Assembly: GCA_902470765.1 (NCBI GenBank)
Contig: CABRHW010000004.1
Location: 43,206-107,205 of the forward strand
DNA from: an uncultured Collinsella sp.
GTDB lineage: Bacteria; Actinomycetota; Coriobacteriia; Coriobacteriales; Coriobacteriaceae
Length of the DNA stretch: 64,000 nucleotides
Reading direction: 5' to 3'
Shown: positions 45,989 to 54,146 of the stretch, in pieces
How the letters are laid out: every line of letters starts with the position of its first letter
Numbering within the stretch: position 1 is the stretch's first letter
Made by a program: the position numbers and the translations under genes
Notes under the pieces: generated by a model
What the model saw: the letters and a program-made list of their open reading frames with translations, nothing else
Database searches by the model: none
What the model was told of the DNA's origin: nothing

Positions 45989-46055
45989 CCTCAAGTTCAA
46001 CTTGACCCTTTAGAACCTTTAAGGTTCAAGTTGAGGTCGAAAGCAGTAGTAGAAT
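45989..46055 (+). promoter_or_regulatory. Palindromic operator and promoter region of the cell-wall enzyme gene
   Basis: TCAAGTT-C-AACTTGA (45991-46005) and GAACCTT-T-AAGGTTC (46013-46027) are perfect 7+1+7 palindromes, followed by TTCAAGTTGAGGTCGA and a -10-like TAGAAT at 46050-46055. The layout recalls MerR-type sites. A related palindrome lies in the mraZ leader at 6477-6502. Confidence 0.45.
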
Positions 46056-46097
46056 ACACCTCGACCAATAACCTACGATTGATTGCAGAGGGACTGG

Positions 46098-47231
46098 ATG
46101 CAGCATTCGAACCATCGCACCGCAGCGCTCGTCGCGTCGAAGCCGGCTCGTATCATCACGAGCGCCGCGCTCGCCGTCGCGCTGACGGCCACGCCGATGC
46201 TCTCCCCCGTCGCGGCCTATGCCGCCTCGCAGGCAACGCAGGATCAGCTTTCCGCCGCCCAGAAAAAAATCGAGGACGCTACGAGCGCCTACAACGACGC
46301 CCGAACCAAGCTCGAGGATCTGCAGAAGCAGATCGACTCCAATGAGGCGAACATCGATAAGATTGAGGCCGAGCTACCCGAGCAGCAGGCCAAGGCAAGC
46401 TCCGCCATGCGCGATCTGTATAAGTACCAGAAGGGCACCAGCCCCATCGTGAGCTTCCTGGTGAACACGCAGAGCTTGGGCGACTTTATCACCACCTGCA
46501 AATACACCAACCAGATTACGAGCTCGAGCGTCGACGAGATCGAAGAGCTTAACAAGATGCAGACCGAGCTCGAGCAGAACAAAACCGAGCTCGATCAGGC
46601 CAAGTCTCAGCTCGAGGGCGAGCAAAAGAATGCCGAGGACGCGCTGGCCCAGGCACAGCAGCTCCGCAGCGAGGCGCAGGCAAAGGCCGAGCAGGAAAAT
46701 GCCGCCGAGCTGGCAAAGCTCGAGGCCGACAAGGCCGCTGCCGCCGAGAAGCTCTCGGGGACCGGCGTGAGTGGCAATAACTCCAACAGTCAGGCCACCA
46801 ACTCCAACACCACCATCGACACCACGCCGAACAGCCCCAACAGCGGCAATTCCGATTACGACTCGTTCATTAACGAGTGGACGAGCCGCATCGACAACTA
46901 CCTTGCCGGCTCCCCTATGGCAGGCCAGGGCTACAACTTTGCCGTTGCCGCCTGGAATACCGGCGTCGATCCCCGTTGGTCCCCCGCCATCGCCTGCATC
47001 GAGAGCAGCAAGGGCCTCTATTGCGCCGGCTCCTATAACGCCTGGGGCTGGAGTGCCCGCGGCGGCGGTTGGCGTAGCTTTGGCAGCTGGAGCGAGAGTG
47101 TCTCCGCCCACGTTGCCTACCTGGGCGCCAACTATGGCTCCACGCTTACCCCGGCAGCCGCCAAGAAGTACTGCCCGCCCACGTGGCAGGACTGGTACAA
47201 CAAGGTCGCCAATCAAATGAACCGCATTTAA
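46098..47231 (+). CDS. Secreted coiled-coil protein with lysozyme-like C-terminal domain
   Basis: 377 residues from the ATG at 46098, which follows GAGGG. Signal peptide of about 35 residues (IITSAALAVALTATPMLSPV, then AAYA). Residues about 38-225 are coiled coil of the PcsB/CwlO type (YNDARTKLEDLQKQIDSNEA). A Ser/Asn/Thr-rich linker leads to about 115 residues with NFAVAAWNTGVDPRWSPAIA, then CIESSKGLYC, where Glu is a likely catalytic acid of a lysozyme or transglycosylase-like fold. Coiled-coil hydrolases of this kind are often controlled by the FtsEX divisome complex. The hydrolase activity is inferred. Confidence 0.8.
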   Translation: MQHSNHRTAALVASKPARIITSAALAVALTATPMLSPVAAYAASQATQDQLSAAQKKIEDATSAYNDARTKLEDLQKQIDSNEANIDKIEAELPEQQAKASSAMRDLYKYQKGTSPIVSFLVNTQSLGDFITTCKYTNQITSSSVDEIEELNKMQTELEQNKTELDQAKSQLEGEQKNAEDALAQAQQLRSEAQAKAEQENAAELAKLEADKAAAAEKLSGTGVSGNNSNSQATNSNTTIDTTPNSPNSGNSDYDSFINEWTSRIDNYLAGSPMAGQGYNFAVAAWNTGVDPRWSPAIACIESSKGLYCAGSYNAWGWSARGGGWRSFGSWSESVSAHVAYLGANYGSTLTPAAAKKYCPPTWQDWYNKVANQMNRI

Positions 47232-47242
47232 GTGCAACTGCA

Positions 47243-47267
47243 AAGGGCCCCAGACGGGGCCCTTTTC
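47243..47267. terminator. Bidirectional terminator
   Basis: AAAGGGCCCC-AGAC-GGGGCCCTTTT between the convergent cell-wall enzyme and kinase genes. Confidence 0.88.
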
Positions 47268-47273
47268 GATTAT

Positions 47274-48686
47274 CTAAGAGACGACACCGGTCGCGTTGCC
47301 GATAACAACGACGACGCACATGACGGCAAACATAAACCCGAGTGCCTTGAACCATAGTTCGACAAAAGCACTCCCCCGATACCGATCGAGAACGGGAAAA
47401 CGACGTCGAAGCCTACGCCGGTCGAGCATTCCGAATGTAATGAGCAGCACCAGGCCATCGACCATAAAGAAATACTCAAGTGCCAAAAACCACGTTGGAT
47501 AGTTTCGGTTTTCGCTCGTCGGCGTAAATACCGCAAAATGGCCGCCCATCAGCAGCAACAATGTTGTCGCATAGACGCATCCATTCCATATGCGCCCCAC
47601 GGGCTCGGGGATACGCGAGAGCAGACGCGCACATTTGGACGTCACGGGAGAGAAGATCGAACGCCGGTTTGCAGAAGACGGAAGCGAGAGGGCAACCGGC
47701 TGCTGTACCCGCTGCACCTGTGACGCCGCGACCCGGGGCACACTGGCAGCAGAAAAGGTCACGGGCGACGGTGCAGGGAGACATAGCTCATATGCCGCAC
47801 GCGCAGCATGCCCCAGTGCCTTTGCGCTCGCAAAGCGCTTGGCGGGATCGAGCGCCATCGCCATGCAAATCACATCGGCAAGCGGGGTTGGCATATCGTG
47901 CGTCTCGCATTGCTCGCGCATGTCACACCCCGGTTTGGGATCAGCACCCGTCAGGCAAAAGAACAGCAGCGCGCCAAGCGCGTAAATATCGCTGCGGATG
48001 CTCGTCTGCCCAAACCCAAACTGCTCGGGCGGCGCATAGGAACGCGTGCCAAACTTGACGGTATCGGCGTCGGCGCCATCGCGCCAAACGCGCGCGATTC
48101 CCAGGTCAATAATCACCAGCGACGAGAAGATCATGCCGGCATCGGCCGCATACCTCACGCCCGATACGATGATGTTCGAGGGTTTAAGGTCGCGGTGGAT
48201 TACCGGCACCCCCGGCTCCCCCGCAGCTGCAAAACCAGCATGCAGCTCGCCCACCGCTTCACACAAAACGGGATACAGCCCGCGGGCATAATCGGGCGTC
48301 GCCCCCAAGCGTCCCACCAGGGCCTCGAGTGTCTCGCCTTCGACATACTCCATCACCACGTCAAGCTCGTCGCCCACACGGCGACAATCGACGATTCGGG
48401 GTAAGTGCTCAAAACGATGACCGGCGCGCTGGGCCGCAAACAGGCGCTCATATGCTCCGCCAATCTGCACCGAAGCATCAATGCGCTTGCGGACAAAGGG
48501 ACCGAGAGACCCGCCGCCAGAGCCCTCAAAATAGACGAGTTCGGTCGTCTCGACATCCGAGCACTTGAGCACGCGCTCCACACGATAGCTGTCATCGCGG
48601 TCGAGCGACGCCAAATGCTCGACAAGTGAAGCAGTCAGCTCGTCATCGGAATATGTTGGGCTCTGAGTATCCATGGCGTCCATCAT
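47274..48686 (-). CDS. Hanks-type Ser/Thr protein kinase with C-terminal membrane segments
   Basis: About 470 residues. The kinase domain spans roughly 35-290. The glycine loop region is VYFEGSGGGSLGPFVRKRID, with the Lys in VRKRI; the catalytic loop VIHRDLKPSNIIV, the metal-binding DLG (LVIIDLGIARVW, in place of DFG) and the APE-like SYAPPEQFGFG follow. After a variable linker there are about three membrane helices (CVYATTLLLLMGGHFAVF, FFMVDGLVLLITFG, ALGFMFAVMCVVVVIG). No PASTA repeats, so it is not PknB. The start is uncertain among 48686, 48683 and 48674. An HTH gene lies immediately upstream. Confidence 0.86.
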   Translation of the reverse strand: MMDAMDTQSPTYSDDELTASLVEHLASLDRDDSYRVERVLKCSDVETTELVYFEGSGGGSLGPFVRKRIDASVQIGGAYERLFAAQRAGHRFEHLPRIVDCRRVGDELDVVMEYVEGETLEALVGRLGATPDYARGLYPVLCEAVGELHAGFAAAGEPGVPVIHRDLKPSNIIVSGVRYAADAGMIFSSLVIIDLGIARVWRDGADADTVKFGTRSYAPPEQFGFGQTSIRSDIYALGALLFFCLTGADPKPGCDMREQCETHDMPTPLADVICMAMALDPAKRFASAKALGHAARAAYELCLPAPSPVTFSAASVPRVAASQVQRVQQPVALSLPSSANRRSIFSPVTSKCARLLSRIPEPVGRIWNGCVYATTLLLLMGGHFAVFTPTSENRNYPTWFLALEYFFMVDGLVLLITFGMLDRRRLRRRFPVLDRYRGSAFVELWFKALGFMFAVMCVVVVIGNATGVVS

Positions 48687-48692
48687 AACGCA

Positions 48693-48722
48693 GGGTGCGG
48701 ACACCCCATGGTGTCCGCACCC
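48693..48722. terminator. Intercistronic hairpin between HTH and kinase genes
   Basis: Perfect 13-bp stem GGGTGCGGACACC / GGTGTCCGCACCC with loop CCAT just before the kinase start. No U tract; a possible partial terminator or mRNA processing site. Confidence 0.55.
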
Positions 48723-48773
48723 CGTTCGTTTGCATGGTTGTTCTGGTGATACCGCCGGCTCAGCCATCGGCCA

Positions 48774-49196
48774 CTAACTCACCGTTTCCTCGCCAAAGCG
48801 ATACAGCTCTTCATTGACCTTTTGGAGGCTACAGCCACGGTCGATGCAAAAGATAATGATTGCATCGCGACGGTCCTTGCAGTTGAGGACGCTCACTCCG
48901 GCAGCCGTCAGGGCGCGGTTGGTCTCCTTCATCGACAGCGCCATTGCAAAGGCAATCTGCAGCACCTTATTGCGGCTCGGATTACGCGAACCGGTAAAGA
49001 TCTGATAGCCAAAGGTCTCGTTGAGGTCGGCCATACGCACCACGCGCGAGCGCTCGAGCCCCTTTTCTTCCAAAAGCTGTTTCAGATACTCCGAAAGCGA
49101 CGGGGCGGCAAAGTCGTGCTCTTTGATATAGCCATCGATGTTTGGCGCGTCGAGAAGTTCATTGAGTAACTCGTCCGTTAGCTTTTTATCGGGCAT
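48774..49196 (-). CDS. XRE-like helix-turn-helix protein paired with kinase
   Basis: 140 residues. The centre reads LSEYLKQLLEEKGLERSRVV then RMADLNETFGYQIFTGSRNP, a helix-turn-helix of the lambda-repressor type, followed by KVLQIAFAMALSMKETNRAL and a C-terminal domain with two Cys (KDRRDAIIIFCIDRGCSLQK). GGAGGTGAGG precedes the ATG. It is directly upstream of the membrane kinase on the same strand, so it is a natural candidate for its phosphorylation target or regulator; that link is inferred from position. Confidence 0.75.
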   Translation of the reverse strand: MPDKKLTDELLNELLDAPNIDGYIKEHDFAAPSLSEYLKQLLEEKGLERSRVVRMADLNETFGYQIFTGSRNPSRNKVLQIAFAMALSMKETNRALTAAGVSVLNCKDRRDAIIIFCIDRGCSLQKVNEELYRFGEETVS

Positions 49197-49235
49197 ACGA
49201 CCTCACCTCCCATACGGCGCAGCAGTAGCGACATG

Positions 49236-49778
49236 CTAGGCCAGCACCCAGCTTGCAGCGGCAGACTTATCAAACACGTTGGCAAAATAGAGAGCCTTCT
49301 TGATGTCACCATCAAAGTAGATATTGCCCGCCACGGAGCCACCGGCGGCAAGGGTACCAGACTGCAGCTCATCGGAACCCTCGCTGTAATAACCCTGGTT
49401 CTGCTGAGCACCGTTGGCGTCCTCGCCCTTCCAGTCGTAGACATTGTAGTCCGCGCCCTCATCGCCATTGTTGACGTACGTGACGTGAATGCCCGTCATG
49501 GTCGAACCGTCAAAATTTGTGAGACCGGGCTGGACGGAATCGACGACGACAGAAAGACCGGCAGCCGTGGTCACCGTCGTGCCAACAGCCAGGTCAGTCG
49601 TCGGCTGTTCTTCCTTCTTCGTCTCTTCCTTCTTGTCGCCATCGCCGGCATCCTCCGTGACGGTCGCCTTATCGCTACCACAACCGGCAAGAAGACCGGC
49701 AGTCCCCAAGGCGACGGTGGCGAATGCGCCAAGTGCAGCGCGACGGCTCAGCAGCACTTCGTTTTCGAGCTTTTTCAT
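49236..49778 (-). CDS. Tat-type lipoprotein with DUF4352-like domain
   Basis: 180 residues. Signal LLSRRAALGAFATVALGTAG then LLAGC: a twin-arginine motif and a lipobox, so it is likely exported folded and lipid-anchored at Cys33. A charged linker (DGDKKEETKKEEQPTTD) leads to an immunoglobulin-like domain (VGTTVTTAAGLSVVVDSVQP ... ITVTYVNNGDEGADYNVYDW type), as in DUF4352/telokin-like extracellular lipoproteins. AGGAAGGA precedes the ATG. Function unknown; it lies 39 nt upstream of the HTH-kinase pair in the same direction and may belong to that unit. Confidence 0.82.
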   Translation of the reverse strand: MKKLENEVLLSRRAALGAFATVALGTAGLLAGCGSDKATVTEDAGDGDKKEETKKEEQPTTDLAVGTTVTTAAGLSVVVDSVQPGLTNFDGSTMTGIHVTYVNNGDEGADYNVYDWKGEDANGAQQNQGYYSEGSDELQSGTLAAGGSVAGNIYFDGDIKKALYFANVFDKSAAASWVLA

Positions 49779-49942
49779 TATGCATCCTTCCTACGATCCG
49801 GCTACCGCGCCGGCACACAGCACATCGTAGAAGGCAGCGAGCTCAAATTCATTAGCTGGGAGCTAAGGTTGCGGTAAACGGCCAATGCAGTTATCCAAAC
49901 GCCGAGCAAACGCACTTTGCGCGACCGTCTGCCGGCAGTGCA

Positions 49943-50266
49943 TCAACCCACCGTGACGGATTCCCCGGTAAAGGCACTGATCATCAACAGGACAAAGAAC
50001 ACCAGGTAGCTGACACTCAGCGGGTACGCAATGATCAGGAAGACGACCCATCCAACATTGGTTTTACCGTCGGCACGGCGTTGCTCACGATTGCGGCAGA
50101 GCCAAATCGTCACGCCAATAGCCACAATCAACAGCACGAGCGCCGCTGCGGCCAGCCCGGCAAGCGCAAACATCACGCCAATGCTCACGGCGATGACCGG
50201 AAGCAGCAGCAAACCACACCCGCATCCACCCGGACTATACACAGCAGTCTGTCGGCGTCGTTCCAT
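49943..50266 (-). CDS. Small integral membrane protein, unknown function
   Basis: 107 residues with three hydrophobic segments: GLLLLPVIAVSIGVMFALAG, AALVLLIVAIGVTIWLC and WVVFLIIAYPLSVSYLVFFV. The N-terminus is basic with a GGCGCG cluster. The ATG at 50266 follows GGAG and lies just past the TGA of the deacetylase gene, so translation is coupled to it. I recognise no family. Confidence 0.65.
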   Translation of the reverse strand: MERRRQTAVYSPGGCGCGLLLLPVIAVSIGVMFALAGLAAAALVLLIVAIGVTIWLCRNREQRRADGKTNVGWVVFLIIAYPLSVSYLVFFVLLMISAFTGESVTVG

Positions 50267-50268
50267 CG

Positions 50269-51456
50269 TCACTCCAGCCCAAGCAATCGTTTGTAGACAT
50301 CGAGGCCTTTGAGCAGAATTTCCTCGTCAAAGAGCATGCTATCGGTATGCAGAGCACTCGTGGCATAGGCGGGACAGCCCTCGGCGTCGCTCGGATTGTC
50401 CTGACTGACAGGAACGCCCGTGCCCAGCAAGAAGAACACGCCCGGCAGATGGCGCTGATAGAACGCGAAATCCTCGGCGATTAGCAGCGGCTCGTCCACG
50501 AGCTGCAATTCGGGCAGAGCGGGCGCGATTCGGGCAAACAACTCAGGGTCGTTATCGACCGGCGGATAGCCCTCGGCAAAGTCGAGATCATACGTGCAGC
50601 CCGTTGCGGCGCAGGCATCGTCCAACACACGGCGCACGCCTTCGCGCGCGCGGTCGAACATGCCGTCCGTAAACACACGCAGACTGCCGGCAACATGGGC
50701 CTCCCCCGCCACCGCGTTGCAGACGGTACCGGCCTGCAGCAGGCCGAACTTACCAATGCAGGGCTCGTCGGCACCCAACTCGTCAATCAATTCACGCTCG
50801 GCAACCAAGAACTTGGCAGCCGCCAGCGCCGCATCGTGCGATTCGTTTACGGGAACGCCGTAGGTCTTGGCGATATGGATGCTTGTCCCGTGAATGTGCA
50901 CGTGCGTCTCACTCGAGCGCGCCAGCAATGGACCGGAGCAGCTCGCCAACGTGTTCGCAGGCAGATCGGGCCACACGTGAAACCCGAAGATGCGGTCCGC
51001 CCCGTAGCGCTCAAACACCCCGCTCTCACAAACTGTCTTGGCGCCACCGGTCGTCTCCTCGGCAGGCTGGAACACAAAGAGCACGTTGCGCTTGATGGTA
51101 CCCGGCTGCTCACGAATCGTGCGATCGACAAAGGTTGCCGCCGCAAGTGCCATGGCCATGTGTCCATCGTGTCCGCAAGCGTGCATCTTTCCGGGATGCG
51201 CCGAGGCAAAGGCCGCACCCGTCGCCTCCGCGATGGGCAGGGCGTCCATGTCGGCGCGAATCGCCGTGGCACGCGTAGCGCCCACACCGGCATCGAAGAA
51301 GGCACAAACGCAGCTCGGACACGGATGGGTCACCTCACAGGCGAGCGGCGCCAACACGCCCTCAATATAGGCGATCGTCTGCGGAAGATCGAAGTCGAGC
51401 TCCGGGATCCTGTGCAAGTCGCGCCGATAGCGACGGAGTTCTTGGAGCTCGGTCAT
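50269..51456 (-). CDS. dapL: M20D-family amidohydrolase, probable N-acetyldiaminopimelate deacetylase
   Basis: 395 residues from the ATG at 51456, which follows AAAGGA. Metallopeptidase M20D blocks: LRRYRRDLHRIPELDFDLPQ, IRADMDALPIAEATG, MHACGHDGHMAMALAAA with the metal-binding Cys and His, VFQPAEETTGGAK and a late LIAEDFAFYQRHLPGVFFLL. The family includes hippurate and indole-acetyl-amino-acid hydrolases. Here it is divergent from an operon containing DapH, the acetyltransferase of the acetylase lysine pathway, which needs exactly such a deacetylase. Assignment to that step is thus from context. Confidence 0.82.
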   Translation of the reverse strand: MTELQELRRYRRDLHRIPELDFDLPQTIAYIEGVLAPLACEVTHPCPSCVCAFFDAGVGATRATAIRADMDALPIAEATGAAFASAHPGKMHACGHDGHMAMALAAATFVDRTIREQPGTIKRNVLFVFQPAEETTGGAKTVCESGVFERYGADRIFGFHVWPDLPANTLASCSGPLLARSSETHVHIHGTSIHIAKTYGVPVNESHDAALAAAKFLVAERELIDELGADEPCIGKFGLLQAGTVCNAVAGEAHVAGSLRVFTDGMFDRAREGVRRVLDDACAATGCTYDLDFAEGYPPVDNDPELFARIAPALPELQLVDEPLLIAEDFAFYQRHLPGVFFLLGTGVPVSQDNPSDAEGCPAYATSALHTDSMLFDEEILLKGLDVYKRLLGLE

Positions 51457-51608
51457 AAAGGGTCCTTTCATAGGTGCGCGCCAGTTGCCATCTTATTGTG
51501 CCGCAAGATTGCCGCACCCTTATTTCCAGCATATCCCTGCATTTTTTAAACGTTATATACGAATACTCTTGTTTGGTAAAGTGCAACGTGGTAGGGTCGT
51601 TACCACTT

Positions 51609-51822
51609 GATAGAGGCGCGGGCACGAAGAACCGCGGGCGAGCCGGCAGGCTTTGACCCCGTGGGGAGGCGAAACCCGCCGAACTGGGTTTTTCGGGCAC
51701 GAACAACCTGGTGGGCCTGCGGGAAACACCCGCAGGACTGTCTGCAGCAATGCGGGAGCGCTATCCGGACATGGGGTCCACGCTATGCGGATTCGATGCG
51801 CAGATGGCGCCGTCTGGATAGC
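51609..51822 (+). promoter_or_regulatory. Lysine riboswitch (L box)
   Basis: The aptamer spans about 51609-51765. P1 is GATAG (51609-51613) with CTATC (51761-51765), next to AGGCGCG and GGAGCGCTATC as in L boxes; GGGGAGGCGAAACC, CGCCGAACTGGG and GACTGTC also match conserved L-box positions. Downstream, GTCTGGATAGC (51812-51822) can pair with GCTATCCGGAC (51760-51770), replacing P1, and ends beside the GCGAGG ribosome site of lysA. No strong U tract is seen, so translational control is likely. The promoter lies in 51540-51608; nothing else is seen in 51457-51608. Confidence 0.85.
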
Positions 51823-51836
51823 GAGGTTTACGGGAC

Positions 51837-54146
51837 ATGGCATTGACCCCCAACGAAGCGTATGCGGCCAAGCAGCCGTTTGTGGACAAGGAGACGCTCG
51901 AGCATATCGTCGAGCAGTTCCCCACGCCGTTTCATCTATACGACGAGGCGGGCATCCGCCGCAACATGCAAGAGGTGCGCGACGCCTTTGCGTGGAACCC
52001 GGGCTTTAAGGAATACTTTGCCGTCAAGGCTAATCCCAACCCGGCGCTCATCTCCATTCTCAACGAATACGGCTGCGGCTGCGATTGCTCGAGTTATACC
52101 GAGCTCATGATTGCCCGCTCACTGGGTATCACCGGCCACGACATCATGTTCTCGTCCAACGACACGCCGGCGGCGGATTTTGAGCTCGCCGACAAGCTGG
52201 GCGCCATCGTCAACTTTGACGACATCAGCCATATCGAGTTCTTTGAGCGCGTCGCGGGCCCCACCCCCAAGACAGTCAGCTGCCGTTTTAACCCGGGCGG
52301 CCTGTTCCAGCTCTCTAACGGCATTATGGACAACCCCGGCGACTCCAAGTACGGCATGACCACCGAGCAGCTCTTTGAGGCTTTCCGCATGCTCAAGGCC
52401 AAGGGCGCCGAGAATTTTGGCATCCACGCCTTCCTTGCCAGTAACACCGTCGCCAACGACTACTACCCCAAGCTCGCACGCATCCTCTTTGAACTTGCCG
52501 TGCGCCTGGAGCGCGAGACCGGCGCACATGTCGCCTTTATCAATCTGTCCGGCGGTGTGGGTATCCCCTATCTGCCCGAGCAGCAGGCCAACGACATTCA
52601 CGCCATCGGCGAGGGAGTGCACGCGGCCTACGACGAGATCCTGGTTCCTGCCGGCATGGGCGATGTGGCCATCTGCACCGAGATGGGCCGCTTTATGATG
52701 GGCCCCTACGGCTGCCTGATCACCAAGGCCATCCACGAGAAGCAGATTTACAAGGACTATATCGGCGTGGACGCAAGCGCCGTCGACCTCATTCGTCCCG
52801 CTATGTATGGTGCCTACCACCACATTACGGTGATGGGCCAGCCGGGTGGCGCCGACAAGATCACAGCGCCCGTTACGGACACCTACGACATCACGGGTAA
52901 CTTGTGCGAGAACAACGATAAGTTTGCCATCGACCGCGAGCTGCCGCAGATCGACATGGGCGACCTGCTTGTAATCCACGACACCGGCGCGCATGGCTAC
53001 TCCATGGGCTACAACTACAACGGACGGCTGCGCTCCGCCGAGGTCCTGCTGCGCCCCGATGGCTCGGCCGAGCTCATTCGTCGCGCCGAGCGCCCGGGCG
53101 ATTATTTTGCCACGCTCGACGTGCTGCCGTGCGGCCGTGAGCTGCTGGCAAAGTCGCGCACCGAAAGTGCCCGCCGTCGGGCCCAAGACGAGCGCCTGGC
53201 TGTCGCCGCCCAATGGAACAAACGCATCCAGATCGCGGAAGCGAAGGAGAAGAACATGGATATCCGCAACCTCGAGGGCTCAATCGTCGCCCTTGTTACG
53301 CCGTTTAAAAAGGACGGCAGCGTCGACTTTGATGCGCTCGAGCGCCTTATCGATTTCCACCTGCAAAACGGCACCGACGCCATCCTCACCCTGGGCACCA
53401 CCGGCGAGAGCGCCACGATGACCGATGACGAGGACAACTCCGTCGTCGCCGCCGTGGTCAAGCATGTTGCAGGACGCGTCCCCGTCATCGCCGGCTCGGG
53501 CTCCAACTCCACGCAGACGATGCTCACCAAGTCGCTCACCTACCAGGGCTTGGGAGCCGACGGCCTGCTGCTCATCACCCCCTACTACAACAAGTCCAAT
53601 GAAGAGGGTATCTATCAGCACTTTAAGACCGTCACCGATGCTGTGGACATCCCCTGCATCCTGTACAACATCCCCGGCCGCTGCGGCTGCGGCATCAGCG
53701 AGCGCAACGTAGAGCGCTTGGCCGCGCACCCCAACATCATGGGTATTAAGGAAGCCTCGGGCAACGTCGCCTACGCGGCCAAGATTGCCCACCTGCTGTC
53801 CGACGACTTCCGCATGTACTCGGGCGAGGACGCGCTCACCGTGCCGCTCATGAGCCTGGGCGCCTCGGGCACCATCAGCGTGTGGGCCGACGTTCAGCCG
53901 CAGCTCGTGCATGACATGTGCCGCGCCTATCTGGACGGTGACGTGGCACGTGCCCGCGATATCCAGATTGCCGGTCAGCCGCTCATCAACGCCCTCTTTA
54001 GTGAGGTCAATCCCATCCCCGTTAAGGAAGCGCTCGCTCAGATGGGTATGATCGAGGCAAACTACCGCATGCCTCTATGCCCCATGGCAGACGACACGCG
54101 CGCTGCACTTACCGATGCTCTGAAGGGAGCTGGTCTGCTTGATTAA
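51837..54146 (+). CDS. lysA-dapA: Fused diaminopimelate decarboxylase / 4-hydroxy-tetrahydrodipicolinate synthase
   Basis: 769 residues in one frame. Residues 1 to about 470 are a PLP-dependent decarboxylase of the LysA type: KEYFAVKANPNPALI with the PLP Lys, NLSGGVGIPYLPEQ, CTEMGRFMMGPYGCL and a C-terminal DTGAHGYSMGYNYNGRLR. Residues 474-769 are DapA: SIVALVTPFKKDGSVD, LTLGTTGESATM, LYNIPGRCGCG with Tyr and GIKEASGN with the Schiff-base Lys. The junction (IQIAEAKEKN-MDIRNLEGS) has a full ribosome site and ATG. It combines the last and the first committed enzymes of the diaminopimelate/lysine branch. See the finding on the fusion for artefact tests. Confidence 0.88.
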   Translation: MALTPNEAYAAKQPFVDKETLEHIVEQFPTPFHLYDEAGIRRNMQEVRDAFAWNPGFKEYFAVKANPNPALISILNEYGCGCDCSSYTELMIARSLGITGHDIMFSSNDTPAADFELADKLGAIVNFDDISHIEFFERVAGPTPKTVSCRFNPGGLFQLSNGIMDNPGDSKYGMTTEQLFEAFRMLKAKGAENFGIHAFLASNTVANDYYPKLARILFELAVRLERETGAHVAFINLSGGVGIPYLPEQQANDIHAIGEGVHAAYDEILVPAGMGDVAICTEMGRFMMGPYGCLITKAIHEKQIYKDYIGVDASAVDLIRPAMYGAYHHITVMGQPGGADKITAPVTDTYDITGNLCENNDKFAIDRELPQIDMGDLLVIHDTGAHGYSMGYNYNGRLRSAEVLLRPDGSAELIRRAERPGDYFATLDVLPCGRELLAKSRTESARRRAQDERLAVAAQWNKRIQIAEAKEKNMDIRNLEGSIVALVTPFKKDGSVDFDALERLIDFHLQNGTDAILTLGTTGESATMTDDEDNSVVAAVVKHVAGRVPVIAGSGSNSTQTMLTKSLTYQGLGADGLLLITPYYNKSNEEGIYQHFKTVTDAVDIPCILYNIPGRCGCGISERNVERLAAHPNIMGIKEASGNVAYAAKIAHLLSDDFRMYSGEDALTVPLMSLGASGTISVWADVQPQLVHDMCRAYLDGDVARARDIQIAGQPLINALFSEVNPIPVKEALAQMGMIEANYRMPLCPMADDTRAALTDALKGAGLLD
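53244..53258 (+). promoter_or_regulatory. Internal ribosome binding site and start for free DapA
   Basis: AAGGAG (53244-53249), six nt, then ATG (53256) in frame at residue 474 of the fusion, exactly where DapA proteins normally begin. Free DapA may be made besides the fusion. Confidence 0.7.
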
